This document shows positions 1-9,735 of a stretch of DNA of 59,679 nt, one piece after another. The stretch lies in NCBI GenBank assembly GCA_017454105.1, contig JAFTDR010000128.1:1-59679 (forward strand). Direction: 5' to 3'. Below the pieces are notes generated by a model. The model searched no databases and was not told where the DNA came from. It was given only the letters and a program-made list of their open reading frames with translations. Origin of the DNA: Desulfovibrionaceae bacterium. GTDB lineage: Bacteria; Desulfobacterota; Desulfovibrionia; Desulfovibrionales; Desulfovibrionaceae. The stretch's first letter is position 1, and each line of letters starts with the position of its first letter. A program made the translations under genes and the position numbers.

Positions 1-736
1 CATCTGCGCCCTCATTGAGATCGGCCGCAGCCTCACGCAGTGCATCCCTGCCATTTGCCGGATCCATCTGGTACGCTTTTCTGTCGCCTTGAGCCGGAGC
101 GGACTCTGCGGCATCGCGGAACGGGCCGTAGTAGGCTGAGGCGTATTTCACAGCATAGGAGAGAATCGCGGTTGAGAGGAAGCCTGCCGAATCAAGGGCC
201 TCACGGATTGCCAAGACGCGACCATCCATCATGTCTGAAGGCGCAACAATATCAGCGCCTGCCTCAGCATGACTCACCGCTGTCTTGGCAAGCAAGGGCA
301 GGGTTTCGTCATTTTTTACAATACCTGACGCGTCAAGTATGCCGCAATGCCCGTGGCTCATGTATTCACACAGGCAGACATCTGTGCAGACAAGAAGATC
401 AGGCAGAGCGTTCTTTATCCTGCGGACAGCTCTCTGGACAATGCCGTCCTTGGCATAAGCGCCGCTCGCCATAGGATCCTTTTTTGCCGGAATCCCAAAA
501 AGCAGAATAGCCTTGACCCCAAGATCATAGGCATGGCGGACCTGGTCCTCGAGTGCGTCAAGAGAGAGCTGATACTGTCCAGGCATAGAGGCGACAGGGG
601 CCCGAAACGAGGAGTCTGTCGTATCCACGACAAAATAGGGCATGATACAGTCTTCAGCCAGAAGTCTTGGAGTCTCTCTGGAAAATAGACGCATCTGCTC
701 AGTTGAGCGCAGACGCCGCCCACGATAACAATGCAT
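1..736 (-). CDS. hemB: Porphobilinogen synthase (delta-aminolevulinate dehydratase), C-terminus cut by window edge
   Basis: Condenses two 5-aminolevulinates to porphobilinogen in the cytoplasm, the second common step of tetrapyrrole synthesis. The reading frame is open from an ATG at 736 to the window edge, giving 245 of an expected ~325 residues. The zinc-type cysteine motif CTDVCLCEYMSHGHCG is present, as is the YASAYYGPFRDA segment that follows the first active-site lysine region; the second Schiff-base lysine would lie beyond the edge. An AGGAGG ribosome site sits just upstream of the ATG. It is 8 bp downstream of ahbC on the same strand, so the two are probably co-transcribed; hemB next to ahbC is a known arrangement in Desulfovibrio. 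Identity is secure; the missing 3' end is only a window effect. Confidence 0.96.
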   Translation of the reverse strand, partial: MHCYRGRRLRSTEQMRLFSRETPRLLAEDCIMPYFVVDTTDSSFRAPVASMPGQYQLSLDALEDQVRHAYDLGVKAILLFGIPAKKDPMASGAYAKDGIVQRAVRRIKNALPDLLVCTDVCLCEYMSHGHCGILDASGIVKNDETLPLLAKTAVSHAEAGADIVAPSDMMDGRVLAIREALDSAGFLSTAILSYAVKYASAYYGPFRDAAESAPAQGDRKAYQMDPANGRDALREAAADLNEGAD

Positions 737-744
737 AGCCCCTC

Positions 745-1932
745 CTAAGCCGTACGGCCAATCTCTTCGTCAGTGAGATAACAAGCAGGATCCTCGGCCC
801 ACTCGTCCCCATACACAGCCTCGGCCCTTGCTCTGAAATTGCCGGCGCAAATTGAGAGAAAGCGGCATGTGGCGCACCTGCCCTTCACATAGCGCTTTTT
901 GTCCTTCATTTTGTGCAAAAGTTCTATGGACGGATCATCCCAGATTTCGGAAAAAGGCCGCTCGCGCACATTGCCAAAGACATGCTCGCGCCAGAACTGA
1001 TCCGCATGGACCTTGCCGTCCCACGATATACAGGCAAAGCCTCTGCCGGAATTATTGCCCTCATTGTACTTGAGCAGCTCAAAGACTTCCTTGGCCCTCT
1101 TAGGATCCTCACGCGCAAGACGCATCCAGACATAGGGTCCGTCCGCATGATTATCGACGGTCAAAATCTCCTTTGGGTAGCCTGCATCAAAAAGAGCGCG
1201 CGTCTCATCCATGATGCGGTCAAGGGCCGCTCGGGTTTCCTCATGCGTCAAATCCTCGTTGATCAAGGACGAACCGCGGCCTGAATACACAAGATGGTAG
1301 AAGCAGGCGCGGGGAATGGCATGGTCGCGCAGAAGTGCAAAAATACCGGGAATTTCACTGACATTGCGCTTATTGATGGTAAAGCGCAGGCCGACCTTTA
1401 ACCCCTCCTCCTGGCAGTTCGCAATCCCTAAGAGGGCCTTGTCAAATGCCCCGCGCACACCGCGAAAACGGTCGTGGACATCGCGCAGTCCGTCCAGGGA
1501 TATGCCGACATAGGAGAGACCAACCTTCTTTAATTCCTTGGCCTTTTCCTTGGTGATCAACGTGCCATTTGTCGAGATGACAGCGCGCATGCCCTTTTCC
1601 GTCGCATGGGCGGCCAATTCCACAAGATCCTCACGAACAAGAGGCTCACCGCCAGAAAAAAGCATGACCGGACAGCCATAGGCGGCTAAATCATCGATAA
1701 TTGTCTTCGCCTCGTCTGTGCCTATGGGATCTGTCCCATCACAGGTCTGGGCGTGCGCATAGCAGTGGACGCACTTGAGATTGCAGCGCTGGGTCATATT
1801 CCAGACAACAACCGGCTTCTTGTCCTTGGAGAACTGCAAAAGATGGGACGGCAAGGCACCAGAGTCCCGACCGTAGCGCAGGACATCGGATGCCTCGACC
1901 TGACCGCAGTATAATTTTGATATACCTATCAT
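745..1932 (-). CDS. ahbC: Radical SAM enzyme AhbC (12,18-didecarboxysiroheme to Fe-coproporphyrin III)
   Basis: Member of the radical SAM/SPASM family that removes two acetate side chains from 12,18-didecarboxysiroheme in the siroheme-dependent heme pathway. The start MIGISKLYCG and the segment PSHLLQFSKDKKP match what I know of AhbC/NirJ proteins. The radical SAM cluster motif CNLKCVHC lies near residue 50, and a C-terminal cysteine cluster (CISWDG, CATCRFLSIC, then a final C) fits an auxiliary Fe-S site. Length 395 residues is normal. It overlaps the alaS stop by 4 bp (ATGA), implying translational coupling with alaS, and lies directly upstream of hemB. NirJ (heme d1) is the main alternative, but no other nir genes are visible and the context favours AhbC. 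Confidence 0.92.
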   Translation of the reverse strand: MIGISKLYCGQVEASDVLRYGRDSGALPSHLLQFSKDKKPVVVWNMTQRCNLKCVHCYAHAQTCDGTDPIGTDEAKTIIDDLAAYGCPVMLFSGGEPLVREDLVELAAHATEKGMRAVISTNGTLITKEKAKELKKVGLSYVGISLDGLRDVHDRFRGVRGAFDKALLGIANCQEEGLKVGLRFTINKRNVSEIPGIFALLRDHAIPRACFYHLVYSGRGSSLINEDLTHEETRAALDRIMDETRALFDAGYPKEILTVDNHADGPYVWMRLAREDPKRAKEVFELLKYNEGNNSGRGFACISWDGKVHADQFWREHVFGNVRERPFSEIWDDPSIELLHKMKDKKRYVKGRCATCRFLSICAGNFRARAEAVYGDEWAEDPACYLTDEEIGRTA

Positions 1933-4610
1933 GCCTCTTCCTGCTTCAAAATACGTTCAACACACGCAAAAGCGGACGTTATACCTTCCGGCTTTGTGCC
2001 GCCTGCCTGGGCAAGATCAGGACGCCCGCCGCCACTTCCGCCAACACTCGCCGCAGCTTCCCGAATCAGCTCGGGTGCCGTGAGTCTTTCGTGGAGATTG
2101 CGGCTCACATAGAGGAGAAGTGAGACCTTCTCCTTAACGACACTCGCAAGTACGACAACGGCATTGGTGTCCAAACTTGAGCGGAGGGTATCCATAAGGT
2201 CGAGCAGAGCTTTCTTCGGCACATTGTCCAGACGCGCGCAGAGCAGACGGACTGCGCCATATGTTCTGACACGCTCAAGAAGCGAAGCCGGATCAATGGC
2301 CGCATTCTGCGTTGAGGCTTTTTCCTTGCGCAGTGTCTTAAGATCACCGACAAGCGTCTCAATCCGCTCGCACAACTGGTCCGGTCCAGACTTAAGAAGG
2401 GACGATGCGCGCTCAAGAGTCTCTCGTGTCTTGCGCGCAAAGCGGTAGCTGTTCCAACCGGTCACAGCCTCAATACGCCGCGTGCCTGAGGCAACACCGC
2501 TTTCTGAGAGAATAAAGAAGCTTCCGGCTTGGCCTGTGCGCTCAAGATGGGTGCCACCGCAGAGTTCACGCGAAAGGACATTGTCTGTATCCGCAATGGT
2601 CACAACGCGCACCCGATCGCCGTACTTGTCATCAAAAAGGGCCATCGCGCCTTGCGCCTTCGCCTCCTCTCTGTCCATAAGACGGGTGACAACAGGCAGG
2701 TCAGCTAAAATAACCCGGTTCACATCCTCCTCAACGCGGGCAAGCTCTTCACTTGTCAGGGCGGCGATATGGGAGAAATCAAAGCGCAGATGATCCTGGT
2801 CGACAAGAGAGCCCATCTGATGCACATGATTGCCAAGAACTCTGCGCAGGGCCGCATGGAGAAGATGCGTTGCTGTGTGGTTGCGGCATAAGGCCTTGCG
2901 CCGATCGTCGTCAATTGCGAGTGTCACACGCGCAGAGGCTGTCAATGTGCCCTGTGTGACTCTGACCTGGTGGACAGGAAGATTCACAGTCGGCTTTGTG
3001 ACCGCCAAAATCTCTGCCTCGCAGTCAGTCCCGCGCAATAAGCCAGTGTCCGCGACCTGGCCGCCCGACTCGCCATAAAACGGCGTCTTTTCCGTCACAA
3101 CATAGCCAACCGCACCACAAGGCAGGGCGGAACAGACCTCTCCCTCGGCATCAAGAAGGCTTGTGACGGCAGTGGTCTCTGTGTAGGACTCGTAGCCTGT
3201 GAAAACACTGGTCGCACCGCTCACTGCAAGACGCTTTAAACGCTCCTCAATGGTATCGACATGACCAAGCCCTGTACTCTGCTTCTGGCTTGCACGGGCG
3301 CGCTCGCGCTGCTCACGCATGCGCTGTTCAAAACCGTCCTCATCGACGAGAAAACCCTGTTTTTCAGCGACATCGGTCACAATATCAAGGGGGAAGCCAT
3401 GGGTGTCGTAGAGCAGAAAACAGAAATCGCCGGAAATGCGCTTTTCGCCAAGTCCCCGCACGCGCTCAATCTCGGCTTCGAGCAAGAGAAGACCGTTTTC
3501 GAGTGTCTGAGAAAATTTCTGCTCTTCCTCATAGACAACGCGCGGGATAAACGCCTCCTGCTCCAGAAGTTCTGGATAGGCACTGCCCATAGTCTGGATA
3601 ACACGTGAGACCACGCCGTGGAGAAAAGGCTCTCTGACGTTCAAAAGCGTCGCAAAACGCAGGGCTCTGCGTATGAGACGGCGCAAAACATAGCCGCGGC
3701 CTTCATTGGAAGGCAGAACGCCCTCGGCTATAAGGAAGGCGGCTGCGCGGCTGTGGTCCGCAATGACCCTAAGTGCCGTGTCCACATCGTTTGTGTCGGG
3801 CGCGCTCTCACTGTAGGTGACATGCGCGGCTTTCGCTGCATACTGAATAAGATCCTGGAAGAGATCGCAGTCGAAATTCGAGCGCTTGCCCTGACAGACA
3901 GCGGCTATGCGCTCAAGGCCCATGCCTGTGTCTATGTTTGGTGCGGCAAGAAGGGTCCGCCCACCATTCGCATTCTGGTCGAACTGGGTGAAGACAAGAT
4001 TCCAAATTTCAAGAAAACGGTCGCAGTCGCAGCGTCCAATGCCGCAGGATTCCCCGCAGGCCATGTCACTGCCCTGATCGATGTAGATCTCAGAGCAGGG
4101 ACCGCAGGGACCTGTATCGCCCATTGTCCAGAAATTGTCCTTCTCATCCATGCGCACAATGCGCTCATCGGGCAGACCGGCAATCGATTTCCAAAGCAAA
4201 GCGGCTTCCTCGTCGTCCCGGTAAATTGTCACCCACAATTTCTCAGGCGGAAGACTCAGCTCCTCTGTGACAAATTCCCAGGCCCAGGTGATCGCTTCCT
4301 TCTTGAAATAATCGCCGAAGGAAAAATTGCCGAGCATCTCAAAGAAGGTGTGATGCCTGGCAGTCCGCCCGACATTTTCCAGATCATTGTGCTTCCCAGA
4401 GACGCGGAGACATTTCTGACATGTCGTTGCCCGCGAGTAGGAGCGCTTCTCAGCCCCAAGAAAGAGCTGTTTAAACTGCACCATACCGGCGTTTGTGAAC
4501 AGGAGAGTCTTGTCCCCTTCAGGAATAAGCGGGCCGGAACGCACGACTTCATGCTGATGGCGTTTGAAAAAATTCAGATACCGCTCTCGAATGTCCGCTG
4601 CTGTTAGCAT
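1929..4610 (-). CDS. alaS: Alanyl-tRNA synthetase
   Basis: Charges tRNA-Ala and edits mischarged Ser/Gly. The 893-residue protein has the class II catalytic domain (LLFTNAGMVQFKQ, RHHTFFEMLGNFSFGDYFK), the editing-domain zinc motif HTATH with the later CGGTH, and a C-terminal DHHA1 region with a Gly-rich GGSGGGRPD motif. I place the start at the ATG at 4610 because AAGGA lies six bases upstream; an ATG six codons earlier at 4628 has no ribosome site. Its stop overlaps the ahbC start by 4 bp. recA lies upstream on the same strand, an order known in Desulfovibrio, but here the spacer is about 610 bp long. Confidence 0.97.
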   Translation of the reverse strand: MLTAADIRERYLNFFKRHQHEVVRSGPLIPEGDKTLLFTNAGMVQFKQLFLGAEKRSYSRATTCQKCLRVSGKHNDLENVGRTARHHTFFEMLGNFSFGDYFKKEAITWAWEFVTEELSLPPEKLWVTIYRDDEEAALLWKSIAGLPDERIVRMDEKDNFWTMGDTGPCGPCSEIYIDQGSDMACGESCGIGRCDCDRFLEIWNLVFTQFDQNANGGRTLLAAPNIDTGMGLERIAAVCQGKRSNFDCDLFQDLIQYAAKAAHVTYSESAPDTNDVDTALRVIADHSRAAAFLIAEGVLPSNEGRGYVLRRLIRRALRFATLLNVREPFLHGVVSRVIQTMGSAYPELLEQEAFIPRVVYEEEQKFSQTLENGLLLLEAEIERVRGLGEKRISGDFCFLLYDTHGFPLDIVTDVAEKQGFLVDEDGFEQRMREQRERARASQKQSTGLGHVDTIEERLKRLAVSGATSVFTGYESYTETTAVTSLLDAEGEVCSALPCGAVGYVVTEKTPFYGESGGQVADTGLLRGTDCEAEILAVTKPTVNLPVHQVRVTQGTLTASARVTLAIDDDRRKALCRNHTATHLLHAALRRVLGNHVHQMGSLVDQDHLRFDFSHIAALTSEELARVEEDVNRVILADLPVVTRLMDREEAKAQGAMALFDDKYGDRVRVVTIADTDNVLSRELCGGTHLERTGQAGSFFILSESGVASGTRRIEAVTGWNSYRFARKTRETLERASSLLKSGPDQLCERIETLVGDLKTLRKEKASTQNAAIDPASLLERVRTYGAVRLLCARLDNVPKKALLDLMDTLRSSLDTNAVVVLASVVKEKVSLLLYVSRNLHERLTAPELIREAAASVGGSGGGRPDLAQAGGTKPEGITSAFACVERILKQEEA

Positions 4611-5221
4611 GCTGTATCCTTGCAACATAAGCTTTTTCGGAAAGTGTCACAGACACCTTCCTGGTCAATCAGGCAAAACAAAATACCCGTCTCTTGCATA
4701 AAGCACGTTGGGATAACCCTTCCATAATACGAAACCAAAGAGACTGGCAACGGGTGCAATCTTCCTTCCAACATAGGATACTGTTGTCCGTCGCGAGGAG
4801 AATACGACACCAAAAAGACTGTCTCTCCCAAGGGGTCCATTTCTGGCCGAAGAATCACAAAGACCCGCGCAGCCTTGGCTCTGACAACAAAAAGCGCCTA
4901 AAAGCCGTACGCACAAAGCGCACAACAATAAGGCGCAGATTGTCAGGCGCGGCTTTTGTCCGCGCGGACAGCCATCGGCATGGGAAGAATCATTGCGCGT
5001 ATGCGAACATCCCAGCGCTTGCTTTCCTAACAGATGTCCTTGAAAGAAAGCCCACAGGCTTTTTCCTGCCGCATACCGGTCACTGAAGTATAGGCTTGCA
5101 ATCCAAAGTGATCGTTCAAAGACGCACTCTCTCGAGAAACAAATTGCCATTTTTGCGAACGAAAGTCAGCACTCAACAAGAAACGCTTTTCTTGCCTGCC
5201 GCGCGCAAAAAAAGCGCAAGG
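4611..5221. other. Gene-free recA-alaS spacer with repeat fragments
   Basis: About 610 bp without a convincing gene. No RecX-like protein can be read in any frame. Short pieces match other spacers in the window: GGGTGCAATCTTCCTTCC at about 4755 recurs at about 11568, and TTGTCCGTCGCGAG at about 4783 recurs near 42999 (in part also near 12718). The alaS promoter probably lies in the right-hand part but I cannot pick it with confidence. Confidence 0.6.
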
Positions 5222-6328
5222 CTATTCGCCATCTTCTTCTACGACCACAGATTCTGTATCTGGGTCTACTCCCTCGTCACGCTCTTCGCTTGTGGGAATA
5301 AACTCATGGGGATGCATGCCGAGAAACTCTTTGACGCGCGCTTCAATCGCAAGCCGCAGTTCCTCGTTTTCCTCAAGGAGCGCCCGCACTTTCTCTCTGC
5401 CCTGGCCCAGTTTCTCGCTGCCAAAAGCGAACCAGGCGCCGCTCTGCTCGATGATCTTCCCCTCAACACCGTAATCAATGAGTTCTCCGACCCTTGATAT
5501 GCCTTTGCCAAAGAGGATGTCAAACGTGGCACTCCTAAATGGCGGCGAAAGCTTGTTTTTCACAACTTTGACCGTTGTGCGGGAGCCAAAGAAATCCTCC
5601 TTGTCCTTAAGCGACTGTTTCTTACGTATGTCAAGGCGCACAGAGGAGTAAAACTTGAGCGCATTGCCGCCTGTTGTCGTCTCAGGACTCCCATAGCCCA
5701 TGGTGCCAATCTTCATGCGGATCTGATTGATAAAAATCACTGATACCTTTGAGCGGTGTATGGTTCCGGTCAAACGGCGCAGGGCATGAGACATAAGTCT
5801 CGCGTGTCCACCAACCTGCGTCTCCCCCATATCCCCCTCAAGCTCAGCCTGGGGCACAAGGGCGGCCACAGAGTCGATGACAACAAGATCCACACCGCCT
5901 GAGCGCACAAGCATATCGGCAATATCCAGGGCCTGCTCACCGTAGTCTGGCTGGGAGATGAGCAGATCCGCGGTCTTAACCCCCAACTTTTCCGCGTAGG
6001 AGACGTCAAGTGCGTGTTCGGCATCGATAAAAGCGCATGTGCCGCCTTTTTTCTGACATTCGGCAATAATGTGCAGTGTGAGCGTCGTCTTGCCCGAAGA
6101 CTCTGGGCCAAAAATCTCAGTCACCCGGCCCTTCGGTATCCCGCCGACACCAAGAGCGAGGTCCAAACCGATTGATCCGGTCGGAATAACCTCAATGTCT
6201 TCACGCGCCTCATCGGAAAGCTTCATCACCGAGCCTTTGCCGTATTTCCGATGGATTGCCACAAGCGCAGTGTTTAAAGCCTCAGCCCGCGAATTCGTCG
6301 GCTGGGCTGACGCTGTTTTTTTAGCCAT
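5222..6328 (-). CDS. recA: Recombinase A
   Basis: ATP-dependent strand-exchange protein of homologous recombination and the SOS co-protease. Its 368 residues have the Walker A motif GPESSGKTT at about residues 74-82, the Walker B stretch [12 protein letters not shown], the L1/L2 region with [15 protein letters not shown], and a typical acidic C-terminal tail. GGAGG lies a few bases before the ATG. The stretch upstream (6329-6498) shows no obvious LexA palindrome that I can identify by eye. It precedes alaS on the same strand. Confidence 0.98.
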   Translation of the reverse strand: MAKKTASAQPTNSRAEALNTALVAIHRKYGKGSVMKLSDEAREDIEVIPTGSIGLDLALGVGGIPKGRVTEIFGPESSGKTTLTLHIIAECQKKGGTCAFIDAEHALDVSYAEKLGVKTADLLISQPDYGEQALDIADMLVRSGGVDLVVIDSVAALVPQAELEGDMGETQVGGHARLMSHALRRLTGTIHRSKVSVIFINQIRMKIGTMGYGSPETTTGGNALKFYSSVRLDIRKKQSLKDKEDFFGSRTTVKVVKNKLSPPFRSATFDILFGKGISRVGELIDYGVEGKIIEQSGAWFAFGSEKLGQGREKVRALLEENEELRLAIEARVKEFLGMHPHEFIPTSEERDEGVDPDTESVVVEEDGE

Positions 6329-6498
6329 ACCCCCTCCGTTACACGAAAGTCACAAAAGCGCGGCCACGACTCGTTCCCGAAAATAAGCCGTGCTCTCTCT
6401 TTCTGCCCCCAAAAGACTATAGAATGCCATGGAATGCCGCGTACGCCGGCACTGGCCATTTGCCCCGAATGTATAGACACCAAATGGATGTGCCCAAT

Positions 6499-7413
6499 CT
6501 AGCGCCGACTACGGTGCATCACAAGAACAACGGAACTTATCGCGATGAATGCGGCGCACAGCATACGGATCGTTAAGCGTTCGTCAAGAAGCCACCAGCC
6601 AAGAAAAAGCGCGATCACAGGAACGACATATTCGTAGGAAACAGCAACGGATAGCGAGACGTGCCTAAGAAGCCAAAAGTAGCTTGAATAGGCGAGGATC
6701 GCCCCACCAATAACCATCCAGGCGAAAGCAAGCGCTATCCAGACAGTCAGCCGCTCAAAATGCATGGCGCTTCCCTCGCCAAACACAAGGCCGATCGCAA
6801 GGCTTTCCAACCCGCCCACAAAGAGCAGAAGCCCGCAGTCCTGCAGTGCGGGGAGCGCATTTTTTCGATGTGCGTGGCGCAATAGAAGCGAGCCCGCAAC
6901 CCAGCCAAAGGTCGCCATAAGAATCCAGAAGACACCGTAGAGCGCGTTTTGTCCATCAACCTGGCCAAAACACTGATCGTAGGAGAGCAGAAGCAGGGCG
7001 AAACTTCCACCAATAAGTCCAATGCAGGTCCGCCGATCCGGCTTTGCCTCACGCGCGATAAGCCAGCTTGCAAGAATCATGGTGATCGGCGTGGACCCGG
7101 TTATGATGGAGGCAACACCGCTTGAGACATACTGCTGGCCGTAGCACAAAAAGCCGCTTGCCGCGACAACCATAAAAAAACCGTACTTAAGAGCATGCAC
7201 TATGTCGGCAAACTCAATTGGCCGCCACCTCGAAGTTATACGGCAAAAGAGGCAGAGTAAAAAGCCGCCAAAGGCCATGCGGAAGCCGCAGGAAAAAAAA
7301 GGACCAAGCACTTCGAGCGAAAGACTGAAGCCCAGGTAGCTGGTCCCCCATGAAATATAGACGAGAAAAAGGTGCAGAAAAATGGAAAAATAGTGACGTG
7401 GACGCAGTTTCAT
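6499..7413 (-). CDS. EamA/DMT-family drug-metabolite exporter
   Basis: A hydrophobic protein of about 304 residues with roughly ten predicted membrane segments arranged as two repeated halves, as in EamA (DMT superfamily) permeases. Segments such as SGVASIITGSTPITMILASW and the closing VVPVIALFLGWWLLDERLT are typical of the family, the latter being the conserved end of the second EamA repeat. Substrate cannot be predicted. I chose the ATG at 7413; an upstream TTG at 7452 would add 13 residues with no better ribosome site. It is read on the recA strand, 170 bp upstream of it, and its upstream side borders the insertion-sequence region. Confidence 0.85.
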   Translation of the reverse strand: MKLRPRHYFSIFLHLFLVYISWGTSYLGFSLSLEVLGPFFSCGFRMAFGGFLLCLFCRITSRWRPIEFADIVHALKYGFFMVVAASGFLCYGQQYVSSGVASIITGSTPITMILASWLIAREAKPDRRTCIGLIGGSFALLLLSYDQCFGQVDGQNALYGVFWILMATFGWVAGSLLLRHAHRKNALPALQDCGLLLFVGGLESLAIGLVFGEGSAMHFERLTVWIALAFAWMVIGGAILAYSSYFWLLRHVSLSVAVSYEYVVPVIALFLGWWLLDERLTIRMLCAAFIAISSVVLVMHRSRR

Positions 7414-7554
7414 GAAACACCCAAAAAAGGTACTTACACTAAAGTACTGCAAAGTTCAATAATTTAGGACAGATTTTTTTCGGCCAAAAGCCGCGTGGGA
7501 AGAGATGTGAGCGACGGCCGAGACTTGCAGCAAACACCCGGTACGAGCTAGCGT

Positions 7555-7600
7555 ACACTCTGCAAAAATTATAATTGGTCAGAGGGATTTGAGCCATGGT
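7555..7600 (+). repeat. Second copy of the insertion-sequence left end
   Basis: A 46-bp block beginning ACACTCTGCAAAAATTATAA is repeated almost unchanged at 7753-7798, the true left end of the adjacent insertion sequence. It breaks off where the dispersed TGCGGTCAG repeat begins (7605). It is probably the stump of an earlier or tandem copy of the same element. Confidence 0.75.
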
Positions 7601-7604
7601 CTCC

Positions 7605-7700
7605 TGCGGTCAGAAAAAAAGTTGCCACTTGAAGGTACAAAGACCAGGCTTAGTGCAGATTCCCCTTCGCAAAAATATCAGTTTCTTTCCGGCTCAAGTA
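7605..7700 (+). repeat. Dispersed TGCGGTCAG repeat, copy 1 (long form)
   Basis: Starts TGCGGTCAGAAAAAAAGTTG and can be aligned for about 95 bp with copies at 9615-9700 and 11595-11696 (shared blocks: GTTGCCACT, TTCGCAAA, TTTCT..GGCT.AAGTA/GAGTA). It lies between the stump at 7555-7600 and the insertion sequence proper. Confidence 0.8.
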
Positions 7701-7880
7701 GAACTCATTTTTGAAATATTGACGTTGAGACGTGCTCTCACTATAGTATGCTACACTCTGCAAAAATTATAATTGGTCACAGGGATTGTCGCCATGGTAA
7801 CTCCCAAAGCCCCGATTCTATCATGTTTTGCACTCTTGACATTGAAACTTTCTCTAAATATATTATAATTGGAGGAAGTC

Positions 7881-9548
7881 ATGTACGCAGGAAAGACTGG
7901 CATTGTTCAGATCCCATCTGTTGGCGAGCATGAAAAGATTATCACCCTACCCAATGGATATATCTACTACGCAACCGAATCTCATTGGGACAAAGAGAAG
8001 GGGCGGATGGTTGATAACCGCGTGGGGATTGGCAAAATTGATCCAGAACATCCAGGAATGATGTTCCCAGGCAAACGGTTTAAAGAATTTTTCGAGTACT
8101 CTCCAGTCGACAACGAAAACAGCTCTCTTTTCGAGCCGCACTGCCCAAGAAAACGGCAAAAGGCGGGTATGCTCGATGTCATGCTGTCCTACGCTCCCTT
8201 TGCCGTACTTGAAAAAACTGCAGAACTCTCTGGAATGCTGCCTGCTCTTAAACAGGCTATGCCGCAGTGGTGGAAGGAAATCCTTGCTCTTGCTGCGCAT
8301 GCAGTTATCGAGCAATCAACAGTCCAATCTTTTCGGGGATGGGCCTTTGATACATGGTGCGGACTTAAAAAACTACCCTCTGACAGCACAATCAGCAGAA
8401 TGTACAGCGACATGGCTGCAAATTCCGCTTGCATCGAGCAATTTTTTGCGCTGTACCTCAAAGAATTCCATAGTGTCTTTCCGCGTTCTCGTGACTCTGT
8501 GCTCGCCTTTGACTCAAGCGATCACGCGACTTTGAGCAGGGGGCAAGAAAACATCATACACACAGCACTGTACGTTGATGAGGAAACCGGCATCTCCTTG
8601 TGGTACGAATACTTCGATGGATGCGTGCTGGACAAAACTGAGACGCCGTACTCAATGGAAAAGGCAGAACACTTAGGGTGTACCAAGGTATTCGCGATGA
8701 TCGATCGCGGGTACTACAGCGAAGCGAATGCTCGAAGAGCCACACAGTTGGGCATAGACTTTGCCATGATGCTGCCAGAAACGGTTTCTCTCGTATCCGA
8801 AATTATTGCACAATGGAAAGATACGCTTTGGCTAAACGAACAGCGATACATTCGTGAAGAAGACATCTATGGGCTTCAAACCGAAGTGCTACTCCCCTCG
8901 GGCGACAGGTACTACGCGTACGTGTACTACGACGACCGAGCAGCCGCAGATGAGCGGAACTCGATCCACGGACAGGTGAACTTCTCCATGGCGGAAGCGG
9001 AGAAGCGGCTCCGATATACCGACAAGATGAGAGACTTCTTTGCCAAACGAGCCATCATCGTGACAAAAGAGAGTAACCCACAAACAGGGCAAAATTTTAC
9101 ACTTTCCGTTGACCACCAGATGGTCCAGCAAGCGTACGCTGAATCGGGCTTCTTTGTGATCGTGTCGAATCGTCTTATCAAGGCTTCCGCAATGATAACC
9201 ATAGCTAGGAATCGTGACCGCGCAGAAAAGAGTTTTTGCGACGTAAAAAAACACTTCATGCTGCCAAGAACCTATACGCACAGCGATGCGACCTATTGCG
9301 GTAAACTGTTTACGGCCTTTATCGCTCTTATTCTACGACAGTCGTTCTGCTGGTTTGAGCGGCATTTGCTTGCGAGTAGTTCTGAAACGGTAGCAAGCGT
9401 ACTCGCTGAATTGAGAAAGTACAAAATCCTCCAGAAAAAGGATGGAAGCTGGGTGCCTGTCTACGCCATGAACAAAAAGCAAAAAGCCCTGCTCGCAGCC
9501 GTACATCTCACGGAAGAAGAGATAGAGGCAAAAGTGAGCGCACTGTAG
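7881..9548 (+). CDS. DDE transposase of the IS4 superfamily
   Basis: The 555-residue protein has an N-terminal region with YYATESHWDKEKGR and VGIGKIDPEHPG typical of IS1634-like transposases, then an RNase H-like DDE fold. Likely catalytic residues are D211 (in LAFDSSDHAT), D275 (in MIDRGYYSEAN, the DRGY/F signature) and E449 (in NRDRAEKSFCDVKK). The start is the ATG at 7881, five bases after GGAGG; the frame also opens at a TTG four codons earlier, which overlaps that ribosome site. The gene is uninterrupted, so the element may still be active. It could also mobilise other elements with the same ends, but the ~145-bp mini-elements in this window have different ends. Confidence 0.93.
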   Translation: MYAGKTGIVQIPSVGEHEKIITLPNGYIYYATESHWDKEKGRMVDNRVGIGKIDPEHPGMMFPGKRFKEFFEYSPVDNENSSLFEPHCPRKRQKAGMLDVMLSYAPFAVLEKTAELSGMLPALKQAMPQWWKEILALAAHAVIEQSTVQSFRGWAFDTWCGLKKLPSDSTISRMYSDMAANSACIEQFFALYLKEFHSVFPRSRDSVLAFDSSDHATLSRGQENIIHTALYVDEETGISLWYEYFDGCVLDKTETPYSMEKAEHLGCTKVFAMIDRGYYSEANARRATQLGIDFAMMLPETVSLVSEIIAQWKDTLWLNEQRYIREEDIYGLQTEVLLPSGDRYYAYVYYDDRAAADERNSIHGQVNFSMAEAEKRLRYTDKMRDFFAKRAIIVTKESNPQTGQNFTLSVDHQMVQQAYAESGFFVIVSNRLIKASAMITIARNRDRAEKSFCDVKKHFMLPRTYTHSDATYCGKLFTAFIALILRQSFCWFERHLLASSSETVASVLAELRKYKILQKKDGSWVPVYAMNKKQKALLAAVHLTEEEIEAKVSAL

Positions 9549-9614
9549 ACACGCGCGGAGAAAATCGCAGCGTCATGAGTTCCAAATGATGCGGGTTAAA
9601 GGCAAGTGCATGTG

Positions 9615-9700
9615 CTATACTGCGGTCAGAAAAAAAATTGCCACTGTAGTTGAAAATACTTGACTTAAATGCTGACTTCCGTTCGCAAAAATGTCAGTTC
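9615..9700 (+). repeat. Dispersed TGCGGTCAG repeat, copy 2 (long form)
   Basis: Begins TATACTGCGGTCAG with an A-run and TTGCCACT, then GTTGAAAATACTTGAC and TTCGCAAAAATGTCAG, aligning with copies at 7605 and 11595. It lies inside the right end of the insertion sequence, in the same orientation as copy 1. Confidence 0.8.
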
Positions 9701-9735
9701 GCTATGTACCACCACGTATACTTTTTGCAGAGTGT

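Larger units (their letters stand above)
7753..9735 (+). mobile_element. IS4-superfamily insertion sequence (IS1634-like)
   Basis: A 1983-bp element bounded by a perfect 14-bp terminal inverted repeat, ACACTCTGCAAAAA, at 7753-7766 and its reverse complement at 9722-9735; the similarity extends weakly a few bases further. It holds a single intact transposase gene. I could not find a convincing target-site duplication: the flanks read TATGCT on the left and CTTTTT on the right. The right part (9615-9700) carries a copy of the dispersed TGCGGTCAG repeat. Confidence 0.8.

Noticed and set aside
1895..1912. CTGACCGCAGTATA inside ahbC as another dispersed-repeat copy
   Set aside because: It encodes conserved AhbC residues and lacks the A/T-run; chance match.
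3618..4607. A 329-residue plus-strand frame opposite alaS
   Set aside because: Mirror of strongly conserved alaS coding sequence; a shadow frame.
4665..5150. A 161-residue minus-strand frame in the recA-alaS spacer
   Set aside because: It reads through repeat fragments found elsewhere in other frames and matches no family; not RecX.
7605..9700. TGCGGTCAG repeats as the terminal repeats of the IS4-type element
   Set aside because: Both copies have the same orientation; the real ends are the inverted ACACTCTGCAAAAA pair.
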